Of a stretch of 58,255 bases of DNA, positions 17,278 to 25,934 are shown one piece after another (position 1 is the first letter of the stretch; each line of letters begins with the position of its first letter). The translations under genes were made by a program, and so were the position numbers. Source of the DNA: JBOFGK01 sp051649085 (GTDB lineage: Bacteria > Bacillota_I > Bacilli_A > UBA3375); contig JBOFGK010000056.1 in NCBI GenBank assembly GCA_051649085.1, forward strand, positions 1 to 58,255, in the 5' to 3' direction. Under the pieces are notes generated by a model. The model was not told the origin of the DNA. It saw only the letters and a program-made list of their open reading frames with translations, and ran no database searches.

Positions 17278-17501
17278 CAAATTAAGAAAAGAAGAAGTGG
17301 CTAATAGATGAGGGAAAACTTCTATTAGCGTGGGGTATGGTTGATACTATACATGATTCAGTGAATCGGGATAGTATTATAGTTTTAAATGAAGATATTT
17401 GTTTGAAAAATCAAAAATTTAGTAGCATTGAGATGTAACAGATTATTTAATATGTTACTGAAAGAACCAAAGACCTGGTAAGTCTTTGGTTCATTTTTTT
17501 T
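17235..17501 (+). ncRNA. Tandem hairpin array: structured 3' UTR or small RNA
   Basis: Four successive strong inverted repeats followed by a terminator. Hairpin 1: 17235-17253 pairs perfectly over 19 bases with 17261-17279, loop CCACCAA. Hairpin 2: GCTAATAGA (17300-17308) with TCTATTAGC (17321-17329). Hairpin 3: GATACTAT (17343-17350) with ATAGTATT (17371-17378), enclosing GATTC/GAATC. Hairpin 4: GTAACA (17435-17440) with TGTTAC (17453-17458). The terminator follows. The outer ends of hairpins 1 and 4 share TGTTAC/GTAACA, so alternative pairing is possible. No known RNA family was recognised. Confidence 0.5.
17464..17501 (+). terminator. Strong terminator upstream of the eut operon
   Basis: GAACCAAAGAC (17464-17474), loop CTGGTAA, GTCTTTGGTTC (17482-17492), then A and nine T residues. 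Confidence 0.92.
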
Positions 17502-17556
17502 TAAACAAGTGATTTTCTAAAAACTGTTTAAAGCTTAAGTAGAAAGAACATTAAGT

Positions 17557-17571
17557 TTGGAAACGCTTTTT
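17557..17571 (+). promoter_or_regulatory. cre-like catabolite control site in the eut promoter
   Basis: TTGGAAACGCTTTTT matches the CcpA operator consensus WTGNAANCGNWNNCW at every position but one (T for C at position 14). It abuts and overlaps the -35 box of the eut promoter, a position suited to repression. Confidence 0.55.
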
Positions 17572-17599
17572 GCACAAACTAAAATATATATGATATAAT
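17570..17599 (+). promoter_or_regulatory. Promoter of the ethanolamine operon
   Basis: TTGCAC (17570-17575), an 18-base spacer and TATAAT (17594-17599). The predicted start is about 17604-17606, right at the first ANTAR-type hairpin. Confidence 0.65.
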
Positions 17600-17602
17600 T
17601 TA

Positions 17603-17653
17603 AGTAACAATGATGTTATTAAATTTAGATTATACTATATCAATGGCGATATG
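17603..17653 (+). promoter_or_regulatory. ANTAR-type double hairpin, predicted EutV target
   Basis: Two hairpins with six-base loops. P1: AGTAAC (17603-17608), loop AATGAT (17609-17614), GTTATT (17615-17620). P2: TATATC (17636-17641), loop AATGGC (17642-17647), GATATG (17648-17653). Both loops have A at position 1 and G at position 4, the conserved feature of ANTAR-bound RNA. A dedicated terminator overlapping P2, usual in such leaders, is not visible. P2 ends six bases before the Shine-Dalgarno sequence AAGGAGG, so control might act on translation or on an unseen alternative structure. Confidence 0.72.
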
Positions 17654-17669
17654 CATTTAAGGAGGGAAT

Positions 17670-18767
17670 TTGAATCAATTCAAAATCTCTTCAACAGTTT
17701 TATTTGAAAAAGCAGAAATTTCGCTTTCAAAGTATCATTACGAAAATGTATTACTTGTTTGTGATCCATTTTTAGTTGATACACCAAAAATAAATCAGAT
17801 AATTAGTTTATACACAAGTAGCAATTTTACATTGATTTCGGATGTCAAACCAGATCCAACGCTTGAAGCGGTAATTGATGGAGTAAGAAAGACTCATACA
17901 AAACAACCAGAAATGATTCTTGCAATTGGTGGAGGTTCAGCAATTGATTTAGCAAAAGCAATTAAGTATTTTACAGAAATTATTAACAAATGTTCAATTG
18001 ATTTAATCGCAATTCCAACAACATCGGGTAGCGGGAGTGAAGTAACAGCTTTTAGTGTAATTACAGATACTGTAAACAATAAGAAAATTCCGTTGGTTGA
18101 TGAAAGGTTAACACCAAAATATACAATTTTAGATACGGATTTTGTGTTAAGTATGCCAGACTCGGTGATGGCTTTTGCGGGAATTGATGCGCTTACTCAT
18201 GCAATTGAGAGCTATGTTGCGACAAACGCTTCAAGTTACTCAAGAGCATTAGCACTAGAAGCACTTAAGTTATTATTTGCAAATCTTGAAGTTTCGTTTT
18301 TGCAAAAAGAACGAACTGCCAGAGAACAAATCCACATTGCCGCAAATATGGCGGGAATTGCATTTACAAATTCAGGCTTAGGTGTAAATCATGCGATTGC
18401 TCATCAAATTGGTGGTGTCTTCCATATTCCTCATGGTTTGACAAATGCGATTTTATTACCTCATGTAATTAAAAAACATTGTACAGATCAAGAAGTAAAA
18501 GCTATATACAATCAGCTCGCGTATGAGCTGCATTTAACTGCTGAATATAGTGCATTTGGCTATAAATATTTATTAAATCAAATTGAAAAAATCTCTAATA
18601 AATTAAAACTTGTCAGTCGCTTTAAAAATTGTGACATTGACAAACAAAAATTTATGGAAAAACTTGATTTGATGGCAGAAAATGCAGCTATTGATGCGTG
18701 TATATTAACTAATCCAATTGAATTTTCACTTGGAGAACTAAAACAAATTATAAAGGATGCGTACTAA
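17670..18767 (+). CDS. eutG: Iron-containing alcohol dehydrogenase EutG
   Basis: A 365-residue iron-type alcohol dehydrogenase. Family motifs are GGGSAIDLAKA (nucleotide binding), PTTSGSGSEVTAF, DALTHAIESYV and the metal-ligand region HQIGGVFHIPHGL. In the ethanolamine pathway it reduces acetaldehyde to ethanol, recycling NADH inside the microcompartment. The gene starts with TTG at 17670, preceded by AAGGAGG at a four-base distance; no ATG start fits the family N-terminus. It is the first gene of the operon, directly behind the ANTAR-type hairpins, and its stop overlaps the eutS start by one base. Confidence 0.88.
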   Translation: MNQFKISSTVLFEKAEISLSKYHYENVLLVCDPFLVDTPKINQIISLYTSSNFTLISDVKPDPTLEAVIDGVRKTHTKQPEMILAIGGGSAIDLAKAIKYFTEIINKCSIDLIAIPTTSGSGSEVTAFSVITDTVNNKKIPLVDERLTPKYTILDTDFVLSMPDSVMAFAGIDALTHAIESYVATNASSYSRALALEALKLLFANLEVSFLQKERTAREQIHIAANMAGIAFTNSGLGVNHAIAHQIGGVFHIPHGLTNAILLPHVIKKHCTDQEVKAIYNQLAYELHLTAEYSAFGYKYLLNQIEKISNKLKLVSRFKNCDIDKQKFMEKLDLMAENAAIDACILTNPIEFSLGELKQIIKDAY

Positions 18768-19108
18768 TGGAAAAACAACGTTCAATTCAGGAATATGTAC
18801 CTGGAAAACAATTAACGATGGCGCATATAATTGCCAATCCAGATCAAGAATTAGCCAAAAAACTTGGTCTAAATCAGGATGTAAAAGGTGCGTTTGGAAT
18901 TTTAACAATTACCCCTTGTGAGGCTGCGATCATTGCTGCGGATACAGCTACTAAATCCGGTGATGTTCAAATTGGGTTTATTGATCGGTTTACTGGTTCT
19001 TTAATTTTAGTTGGTGATGTGAGTAGTGTTCAAAGTGCAGTTGAGGAAATTTGTTTTTTGCTTGAAAATACACTAAGCTTTACAACTACTCAAATTACTC
19101 GCTCATGA
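18767..19108 (+). CDS. eutS: Ethanolamine microcompartment shell protein EutS
   Basis: A 113-residue single BMC-domain shell protein of the circularly permuted EutS/PduU type. It starts with RSIQEYVPGKQLTMAHIIAN, which builds the small beta-barrel on EutS hexamers, followed by FGILTITPCEAAIIAADTA and GDVSSVQSAVEEI from the BMC fold. It forms part of the protein shell surrounding the ethanolamine enzymes. It overlaps eutG by one base and eutP by four, so translation is coupled. Confidence 0.93.
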   Translation: MEKQRSIQEYVPGKQLTMAHIIANPDQELAKKLGLNQDVKGAFGILTITPCEAAIIAADTATKSGDVQIGFIDRFTGSLILVGDVSSVQSAVEEICFLLENTLSFTTTQITRS

Positions 19109-19536
19109 AAAAAATTATGTTTGTTGGGAGTGTTGGGGTAGGTAAAACAACACTTAAGCAAAGACTAAGAGCAGAAGAAATAAAGTATCATAAGACGATG
19201 GTAATTGATTTTTTCGACGACATTGTTGATACACCGGGTGAATATTTGGATAATCGCTTATATTTAAAAGCGTTAATTCAAACTTCATTTGAGGTTGATA
19301 CGGTTATTTTTTGTGTCGATGCTTTAAATCATCGACAAAGCTTTAGTCCAAATATGATTAGCGCATTCAATCGGGAATGTATTGGTGTAATTACAAAAAC
19401 TGATTTAGCAACAGAAACACAAATAACTGTTGCAAGAGAACAATTAGAACTTGCAGGTGCAACAAAAGTATTTAAATTAGGGTTAACAATAAAAGATGAA
19501 TTAGAAGATTTGATTAATCTTTTAACAATGGAGTGA
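19105..19536 (+). CDS. eutP: EutP GTPase-like protein
   Basis: A 143-residue small P-loop protein of the EutP/PduV family. It has the P-loop GSVGVGKTTL at residues 7-16, the G3 motif DTPGEY and the G4-like TKTD. EutP proteins have been linked with acetate kinase activity or microcompartment dynamics. The ends overlap eutS (four bases) and lie against eutV. Confidence 0.9.
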   Translation: MKKIMFVGSVGVGKTTLKQRLRAEEIKYHKTMVIDFFDDIVDTPGEYLDNRLYLKALIQTSFEVDTVIFCVDALNHRQSFSPNMISAFNRECIGVITKTDLATETQITVAREQLELAGATKVFKLGLTIKDELEDLINLLTME

Positions 19537-19538
19537 AA

Positions 19539-20114
19539 ATGGAAAAAATTCGAATTGGAATCGCTGAAGATGAGCCGATTACAAGAATGGATATAGAATT
19601 ACTTTTAGAGAAAACAGGCTACGATGTAATCGTTAGTGCTGCAAATGGACAAGAATTAGTTGATAAACTGAAACAAAACCAAGTTGATATTGCTTTAATT
19701 GATGTACAAATGCCAATTATGGACGGGCATACTGCAGCTAAGTTATGTCTTGAACAAGGACTTTGTGCGGAAGTCATAATGTTAACAGCTTTTTCGGATA
19801 CTGAAAACATTCAATGCGCAAAAGCGAATAATTCATTTGGTTATTTAATAAAGCCTTTAAATGAAAAAACAGTAATTACAACAATTGAAATGGCTTTTAA
19901 TCGTAAAAATGAATTAGTAAAAAGAAATGAGAAAATCAAAGAATTAGAACTTGATCGAGAACATCGTAAAACAATTGATAAAGCAAAACTTTTACTGATG
20001 AAAATTGATGGTTTAACAGAAGATGAAGCTTTTAAACTTATTCGAAAAAAAGCAATGAATAATCGAAAGCCAATGGTTGAGATTGCTCATGCAATTATAA
20101 CAATTTATGAATGA
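19539..20114 (+). CDS. eutV: ANTAR-domain response regulator EutV
   Basis: A 191-residue response regulator that binds RNA rather than DNA. The receiver domain has acidic residues at E10-D11-E12 and phospho-acceptor D55 in IALIDVQMPIMDG. The C-terminal ANTAR domain (about residues 135-190) is recognisable from AKLLLMKIDGLTEDEAFKLI and RKKAMNNRKPMVEIAHAII. In related operons, phosphorylated EutV dimers bind double hairpins with A1/G4 hexaloops and prevent termination; such a pair is present at 17603-17653. ATG 19539 follows GGAG. The partner kinase EutW is encoded next. Confidence 0.94.
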   Translation: MEKIRIGIAEDEPITRMDIELLLEKTGYDVIVSAANGQELVDKLKQNQVDIALIDVQMPIMDGHTAAKLCLEQGLCAEVIMLTAFSDTENIQCAKANNSFGYLIKPLNEKTVITTIEMAFNRKNELVKRNEKIKELELDREHRKTIDKAKLLLMKIDGLTEDEAFKLIRKKAMNNRKPMVEIAHAIITIYE

Positions 20115-21477
20115 GTATTTATTAAAAAATCTTTTTCTAACTTTTGAAGAAAAGCAACTGATTTGCAAGGTTTATGAACAGTTACTAAAATCGTCGAGAG
20201 AGTTAGATATGTTTATCGATGTAAAAGATCCCCAAAATCCTGATCAAGCTTATGTCCTTGCTGAAGTTTTAAATGCGAAAAATAGTGTTTATTCTAACAG
20301 CGTGCTAGGACAAATTGCAACTCGTGAAAACGAACCAGCTGTTTTGAAATGTTTAGACACCGGTTTGATTTGCCAGGATTTTAAAGGTCTTAGTCAAGAA
20401 AATAAAGCTATTCGTCAAAGCGTATTACCAATTCAATTTAATCAAAAAACAATTGCTTGTATAGTTGAAGAACGACTATATATAGAAAATAATCAGCGAA
20501 CAGACCTGAGTAATCCAATGGAACTTAATGATATTCAAGCTTTAGTAGTCAAAATAATTGGTTTTTCGCCAGGACTTTTAAAAGAAGCGTGTTTGATTTT
20601 TAATCAAAATAATGAATTGGTACATTACAATTTAAAGGCGGCAGAATTATATAAGAAACTTGGCTTTAGTGATGAATTGAAAAAGTATAAATTCGATCAA
20701 TTAATTTTAAGTAAACATGATTTTAAAAATCGAGAGATTTCTCAAAAGATGGTGAAAATTAGTAAAATGTATTTGAGTGAACGTTTAATAAGCTTTGAGC
20801 GAGAAATAATTTCGAAGATTGTTTTAATCGAAGATGTAACTAAGGTTAAACAAATTGATGAAGAACTCCTAAATGCTAAACAAGTTATTCGAGAAATTCA
20901 TCATCGTATTAAAAATAATTTACAAATTATTTCATCGATGTTAAGAATTCAGGCTGTCCAAGCCAAAAGTTTAGAAACGAAAAATGTCCTTAATGAAAGT
21001 ATGCAAAGAATTCATGCTATTGCTGCTGTTCATGATTTATTATCTATTTCAATATTCGATAAAATAAAACTTAAAGAAATTGTTCAAAAGTTAATTGAGA
21101 ACTATCAATTATTAGGAGTAGAATATCAAATTAATTTTCAATCTAATATTGGTGAAATTGAACTCGATTCACATAAAGCTACAACGGTGACAATTATCAT
21201 CAACGAATTAATTTCAAATTCGATTGAGCATGGATTTTCTGATCATAGAAAAAAAAATGAGGAGTATTATCCTGCAGAAATTTCCATTAAAGCACAAATT
21301 AAAGAACAACTAGTAACACTTATCGTTGCTGACAATGGTGTTGGTACTTCGATAAATCATCAAAGCTCGGGACTTGGGACAAAAATAATTCAAAGCTATG
21401 TGCAAGAAAATTTGCACGGGATTATTGAAGTTGATACAACAAGTGGCCGAATAACAACCATAAAATTTTATAATTAA
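20107..21477 (+). CDS. eutW: Ethanolamine-sensing histidine kinase EutW
   Basis: A 456-residue histidine kinase without membrane segments, as expected of EutW, which senses cytoplasmic ethanolamine. The N-terminal part (about 1-150) is the sensory domain and a PAS-like region follows. The kinase core is of the HisKA_2/HWE-related type: phospho-acceptor region VIREIHHRIKNNLQIISSML, N-box IINELISNSIEHGF and glycine motif DNGVGTS...GLGTKII. It overlaps eutV by eight bases, and together they form the regulatory pair. Confidence 0.92.
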   Translation: MNEYLLKNLFLTFEEKQLICKVYEQLLKSSRELDMFIDVKDPQNPDQAYVLAEVLNAKNSVYSNSVLGQIATRENEPAVLKCLDTGLICQDFKGLSQENKAIRQSVLPIQFNQKTIACIVEERLYIENNQRTDLSNPMELNDIQALVVKIIGFSPGLLKEACLIFNQNNELVHYNLKAAELYKKLGFSDELKKYKFDQLILSKHDFKNREISQKMVKISKMYLSERLISFEREIISKIVLIEDVTKVKQIDEELLNAKQVIREIHHRIKNNLQIISSMLRIQAVQAKSLETKNVLNESMQRIHAIAAVHDLLSISIFDKIKLKEIVQKLIENYQLLGVEYQINFQSNIGEIELDSHKATTVTIIINELISNSIEHGFSDHRKKNEEYYPAEISIKAQIKEQLVTLIVADNGVGTSINHQSSGLGTKIIQSYVQENLHGIIEVDTTSGRITTIKFYN

Positions 21478-21503
21478 CAATGAAGTTAGTTGAAAGGGTA
21501 GAT

Positions 21504-22928
21504 GTGAACAACAATATAATGACAGTAGGTATTGATGTTGGAACTGCTACAACACAACTAATATTTTCACGCTTGTACTTTAAAAATATTTCAAGTTTTT
21601 TTACAGTACCAAGAATTGAGATTGAGAAAAAAGAAGTAATTTATCAAAGTGCAATTCATACAACCCCATTAGTTAATAATCAAATGATTGACTTTAAGGA
21701 AATTATTCGAATTATTGATAATGAGTATGCTCTTGCGAACATCGACAAATCAGAAATCGACATCGGTGCAGTTATAATTACAGGTGAGAGTGCTCGTAAA
21801 GAAAACTCTGAATATGTGTTGAATGAACTAAGCGCATATGCTGGTGATTTTGTAGTTGCCACAGCAGGTGCTGATTTAGAAGCGATAATTGCCGCTCGAG
21901 GTGCGAAAATTGATGAGTTTACAAAAACCGATAATACGAGCTGTATAAATATTGATATTGGCGGTGGAACGAGTAATTATGCTTATGCCAAATATGGTCA
22001 AATTATAGATACAGGTTGCCTAGATATTGGTGGTCGAATTATTAAGTATGATCATGATCATAAAATAACATTTATGACACCGAAAGTACAAGAAATCGCT
22101 AAGATAAATCAAATTGATTTGCAAATTGGTAAGCGAATTGAATTTAATCAAATTGAACAAATTTGTCAAACGCTTGCAGCAGCATTATTTGATTATATTG
22201 GTTATGAAAGTATAAATAGCCAAAATGACTTAAATAAGCAGTTACAACCGAGTACTGAATTACTGATAACAAACAAACAAATTGCTAAGGTAACTCCAGA
22301 ATACTTATCATTTTCAGGAGGAGTCAGTGAATATATTTATACTGATGAATTACCTGCAGATGATTTTCATTTGGATATAGGTGTTGTTTTAGCTAAATGT
22401 ATTAAAGCAGAAATTAAAGCTCGAAATGTCAAATTATTCACACCGGTTGAAGTGATTCGAGCAACCGTTTTTGGTGCCGGAATGCATTCGACTAAAATTA
22501 GCGGAAGTACAATTTACTTCGATCAATATGCTAAACCATTTAAAAACTTAATTTCTCTTAAAATTACTGATAATGAATTGCAAAATTTAAAAGAAACATT
22601 AGCCAAACAATTAACTTGGCATAGTTCGGAAGAATTATTTGCAATTTCGTTTGAACTTCATGCAAAGTATTCCTACATAAAACTAAATGAGTTTGCAAAT
22701 GACTTAGCACCAGTTTTAAATAACTTTTCTCAAGAACAATTAATTATTATTATTGAAAATGACTACGCTAAAATCTTAGGAAACATTCTTAAGCCGTTAG
22801 TTGGCTCTAAATCTTTAATTGTAATTGATAATATTAGTGTAAATAGCGGTGATTTTATCGATATCGGACTGCCTGTAGATGGTAGTGATATCATACCTGT
22901 AGTAACTAAAACAATTATTTTTAATTAG
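21504..22928 (+). CDS. eutA: Ethanolamine ammonia-lyase reactivating factor EutA
   Basis: A 474-residue EutA protein with the actin/Hsp70-like ATPase fold: phosphate-binding motif TVGIDVGTATTQLIFSRL near the N-terminus, CINIDIGGGTSNYAYAKYG, and LSFSGGVSEYIY. It releases damaged cobalamin from EutBC. The start is chosen at GTG 21504, preceded by AAAGGG at a five-base distance. ATG 21480 upstream has no binding site, and ATG 21519 gives a slightly shorter form. It sits between eutW and eutB as in enterococcal and listerial operons. Confidence 0.92.
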   Translation: MNNNIMTVGIDVGTATTQLIFSRLYFKNISSFFTVPRIEIEKKEVIYQSAIHTTPLVNNQMIDFKEIIRIIDNEYALANIDKSEIDIGAVIITGESARKENSEYVLNELSAYAGDFVVATAGADLEAIIAARGAKIDEFTKTDNTSCINIDIGGGTSNYAYAKYGQIIDTGCLDIGGRIIKYDHDHKITFMTPKVQEIAKINQIDLQIGKRIEFNQIEQICQTLAAALFDYIGYESINSQNDLNKQLQPSTELLITNKQIAKVTPEYLSFSGGVSEYIYTDELPADDFHLDIGVVLAKCIKAEIKARNVKLFTPVEVIRATVFGAGMHSTKISGSTIYFDQYAKPFKNLISLKITDNELQNLKETLAKQLTWHSSEELFAISFELHAKYSYIKLNEFANDLAPVLNNFSQEQLIIIIENDYAKILGNILKPLVGSKSLIVIDNISVNSGDFIDIGLPVDGSDIIPVVTKTIIFN

Positions 22929-22936
22929 GAGTTAAA

Positions 22937-24307
22937 ATGATTTTTTCCACAACATTATTTGGTAAAACCTATCAATTTAAAAACATTATTGAAGTTTTAG
23001 CCAAAGCTAATGAAGAAAAATCAGGTGATAACTTAGCGGGGATTGCAGCCGAAAGTGTTGCAGAGCGTGTTGCTGCTAAAGAAGTACTTTCAAGAGTAAC
23101 TTTAGAGTATTTACGTGAAAATCCAGTTATCCCTTATGATGAGGATGAAGTAACAAGAATAATCCAAGATGATGTAAATGAAACAATCTACAACGAAATA
23201 AAACACTTAACGGTGTCAGAGTTTAGAGAATTGCTATTAGACTACAAGACGCAAAATTTAGAAATTAAACGAATTTCACGTGGTTTAACTGCAGAAATGA
23301 TTGCGGCCGTAACTAAATTAATGAGTAATTTAGATTTAATTACAGTTGCATCAAAAATTGAAATCTTAGCAACATGTAATACGACAATTGGGAAAAAAGG
23401 ACATTTGTCATCTCGTCTACAACCAAATCATACAACTGATCATGTTGATGGAATTGCAGCGAGTATTTTTGAAGGATTAAGCTATGGAATCGGTGATGCT
23501 GTGCTTGGACTAAATCCTGTTGATGATTCAGTTGATAGTGTGGTTGCTGCTTTAAAACGGATGGATGAAATTAAACGTAAATTTGATATTCCAACTCAAA
23601 TTTGTGTATTAGCCCACGTTACAACTCAAATTGAAGCAATGAAAAAAGGAGCCCCGACTGATTTAATATTCCAATCGATTGCTGGAAGTGAAAAAGGTAA
23701 TTCTGATTTTGGATTTAGTGCGGCGACAATTCAAGAGGCATATGATTTAGCACTTAAGCAAGGGACTGCGCATGGTGAAAATGTAATGTACTTTGAAACA
23801 GGTCAAGGAAGCGAACTTAGTGCTGATGCTCACTTTGGAGTAGATCAAGTAACAATGGAAGCAAGATGTTATGGTTTTGCCAAACGCTTCAAACCCTTTT
23901 TAGTCAATACGGTTGTTGGATTTATTGGTCCTGAATACTTATATGATTCTAAACAAGTAATTAGAGCTGGTCTTGAAGATCACTTTATGGGTAAACTAAC
24001 TGGTATTTCAATGGGATGTGATGTATGTTATACAAATCACATGAAAGCAGATCAAAATGATATGGAAAACTTAATTGTCTTACTGACAGCTGCTGGTTGC
24101 ACGTACTTTATGGGAATTCCTCATGCAGATGATATCATGTTAAACTACCAGACAACTGGTTTCCATGATAATGCAGCAGTTCGTGAATTATTTGGATTAA
24201 GACCAATTAAAGAATTTGATGAATGGTGTGAAAAACATGGGATTTTAGAGAACGGTAGACTAGCAGAAATTGCAGGAGATGCATCTATCTTTATGGAGGG
24301 AAACTAA
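22937..24307 (+). CDS. eutB: Ethanolamine ammonia-lyase large subunit EutB
   Basis: A 456-residue large subunit of the adenosylcobalamin-dependent ethanolamine ammonia-lyase, which splits ethanolamine into acetaldehyde and ammonia. Family blocks are clear: CNTTIGKKGHLSSRLQPNH, ETGQGSELSADAHFG, and MGCDVCYTNHMKADQND. TTAGGAGTT precedes the ATG. It is the catalytic core of the compartment together with EutC. Confidence 0.97.
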   Translation: MIFSTTLFGKTYQFKNIIEVLAKANEEKSGDNLAGIAAESVAERVAAKEVLSRVTLEYLRENPVIPYDEDEVTRIIQDDVNETIYNEIKHLTVSEFRELLLDYKTQNLEIKRISRGLTAEMIAAVTKLMSNLDLITVASKIEILATCNTTIGKKGHLSSRLQPNHTTDHVDGIAASIFEGLSYGIGDAVLGLNPVDDSVDSVVAALKRMDEIKRKFDIPTQICVLAHVTTQIEAMKKGAPTDLIFQSIAGSEKGNSDFGFSAATIQEAYDLALKQGTAHGENVMYFETGQGSELSADAHFGVDQVTMEARCYGFAKRFKPFLVNTVVGFIGPEYLYDSKQVIRAGLEDHFMGKLTGISMGCDVCYTNHMKADQNDMENLIVLLTAAGCTYFMGIPHADDIMLNYQTTGFHDNAAVRELFGLRPIKEFDEWCEKHGILENGRLAEIAGDASIFMEGN

Positions 24308-24308
24308 C

Positions 24309-25268
24309 ATGAATGAAAAAGAAATTAGTCAGCTAGTGGCAAAAGTGCTAGAACAAATTGGCAGTGCAGAAGTAACAAATGCTAATTCGACAGTACAAGA
24401 ACAAAATACAAGTGTAGAAGTATCAAATACTAATTCGACAACTAGTTCAGTTCATGTCAGTCCAACTTCAACCGGAAATAGTCAATCCTTTGCAAGTAAT
24501 CAAGATATTACTGAAATAGATATTCGAAAACAACTAGAAGTTAAAAATCCGAAAAATCGTGAAGTTTATTTGCATATGAAATCTTTCACACCTGCAAGAC
24601 TCGGATGTGGTCGTGCTGGAAATCGTTATAAAACGAGTTCACAATTAAGATTTAGGGCTGATCATGGGGCTGCGATGGATGCTGTCTTTTCAATGGTTGA
24701 GCCTGAAACGATTGAAGAAATGGGTAAATTTGGACTTAAACTAATCACTTCTGCAACAATTTGTCAAACAAAAGATGAATATTTAACGCGTCCAGATTAT
24801 GGAAAAAGATTTACAGATGAAGAAAAAAATCGGATAAAATCTGCACTTAAAAAACGTCAAAATGTTCAAATTGTAGTGGGAGATGGATTAAGTAGTGCTG
24901 CAATTAAAGCAAATATTTCAGACATTTTACCATCATTATTACAAACATTTAAAAACAAGAATATAAGTGTTGATGAATTAGTTTTTGTCGAGTATTGTCG
25001 TGTTGGGGCAATGGATGAAATTTCTGAGCTAAGTGAAGCTGAGGTAACATTAATGCTAATTGGAGAGCGACCTGGATTGGTAACAGCAAAATCAATGAGT
25101 GCATATATTTGTTATAAGGCAACGGTTGGAATGCCAGAAGCACGTAGAACGGTTGTTTCAAACATTCACGAAGAAGGTACAAATGCGATTGAAGCAGGAG
25201 CACATATCGCTTCGATAATCGAGAGAATGATGAAAGAAAAAAAATCAGGCGTTGATTTAAAAATCTAG
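24309..25268 (+). CDS. eutC: Ethanolamine ammonia-lyase small subunit EutC
   Basis: A 319-residue small subunit that binds the cobalamin cofactor. The first 20 residues (MNEKEISQLVAKVLEQIG) form an amphipathic helix of the encapsulation-peptide type. A 50-residue Ser/Thr/Asn-rich linker with a repeated (E)V(T/S)N(A/T)NST motif follows, then the EutC core (RLGCGRAGNRYKT, RADHGAAMDAVF, VVGDGLSSAAI, EYCRVGAMDEI). The start ATG 24309 lies behind GGAGGG at the end of eutB. The linker probably lets the helix reach the shell. Confidence 0.95.
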   Translation: MNEKEISQLVAKVLEQIGSAEVTNANSTVQEQNTSVEVSNTNSTTSSVHVSPTSTGNSQSFASNQDITEIDIRKQLEVKNPKNREVYLHMKSFTPARLGCGRAGNRYKTSSQLRFRADHGAAMDAVFSMVEPETIEEMGKFGLKLITSATICQTKDEYLTRPDYGKRFTDEEKNRIKSALKKRQNVQIVVGDGLSSAAIKANISDILPSLLQTFKNKNISVDELVFVEYCRVGAMDEISELSEAEVTLMLIGERPGLVTAKSMSAYICYKATVGMPEARRTVVSNIHEEGTNAIEAGAHIASIIERMMKEKKSGVDLKI

Positions 25269-25277
25269 GAGATGAAA

Positions 25278-25931
25278 ATGATAAATGAAAGAATTCAAGT
25301 TAATATCCTTTCAACGAAAATTATTTCAAATGTAAGTCAAGAATTTGCGAAAAAATTAAATTTAACGGCAAATCAAAAGAGTCTAGGAATAATTACAGCT
25401 GATTGCGATGATGTAACTTATGTTGCACTAGATGAAGCAACAAAAAAAGCTCAAGTTGATGTTGTGTATGCAAGGAGTATGTATGCAGGTGCTGGGAATG
25501 CCTCAACAAAACTTGCAGGTGAAGTTATTGGAATTATTGCTGGGCCAAATCCAGCGGAAGTTAAAAGTGGTTTGCAAGCATGTGTCGATTTCATCGAAGA
25601 AGGTGTTTCCTTTTTAACTGCAGATGATGCAGGTGAAATTGCCTACTTTGCTCACTGTGTTTCAAGAACAGGTTCATATTTAAGTAAAACAGCAGGTGTA
25701 AAAGAGGGGGAAAGTTTAGCTTATTTAATTGCTCCTCCATGTGAAGCAATGGTCGGAATCGATGTTGCACTTAAAAGTGCTGATGTGGAAATTGTTGAAT
25801 TTTTTGGACCACCTTCAGAAACAAACTTTGCTGGTGCACTATTAACAGGTAGTCAATCAGCTTGTAAAGCTGCATGTGATGCATTCGCAGAAGCAGTAAT
25901 TCAAGTTGCAAATAATCCAAGGGGGTTTTAG
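25278..25931 (+). CDS. eutL: Trimeric shell protein EutL
   Basis: A 217-residue tandem BMC-domain shell protein of the EutL type. The first repeat contains LGIITADCDDVTYVALDEA, and the second YLIAPPCEAMVGIDVALKSADVEIVEFFGPPSETNF. EutL trimers have a large gated central pore. ATG 25278 is six bases after TAGGAG; the ATG at 25272 sits against the site and is not preferred. It lies directly between eutC and a BMC-H gene. Confidence 0.94.
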   Translation: MINERIQVNILSTKIISNVSQEFAKKLNLTANQKSLGIITADCDDVTYVALDEATKKAQVDVVYARSMYAGAGNASTKLAGEVIGIIAGPNPAEVKSGLQACVDFIEEGVSFLTADDAGEIAYFAHCVSRTGSYLSKTAGVKEGESLAYLIAPPCEAMVGIDVALKSADVEIVEFFGPPSETNFAGALLTGSQSACKAACDAFAEAVIQVANNPRGF

Positions 25932-25934
25932 AAG

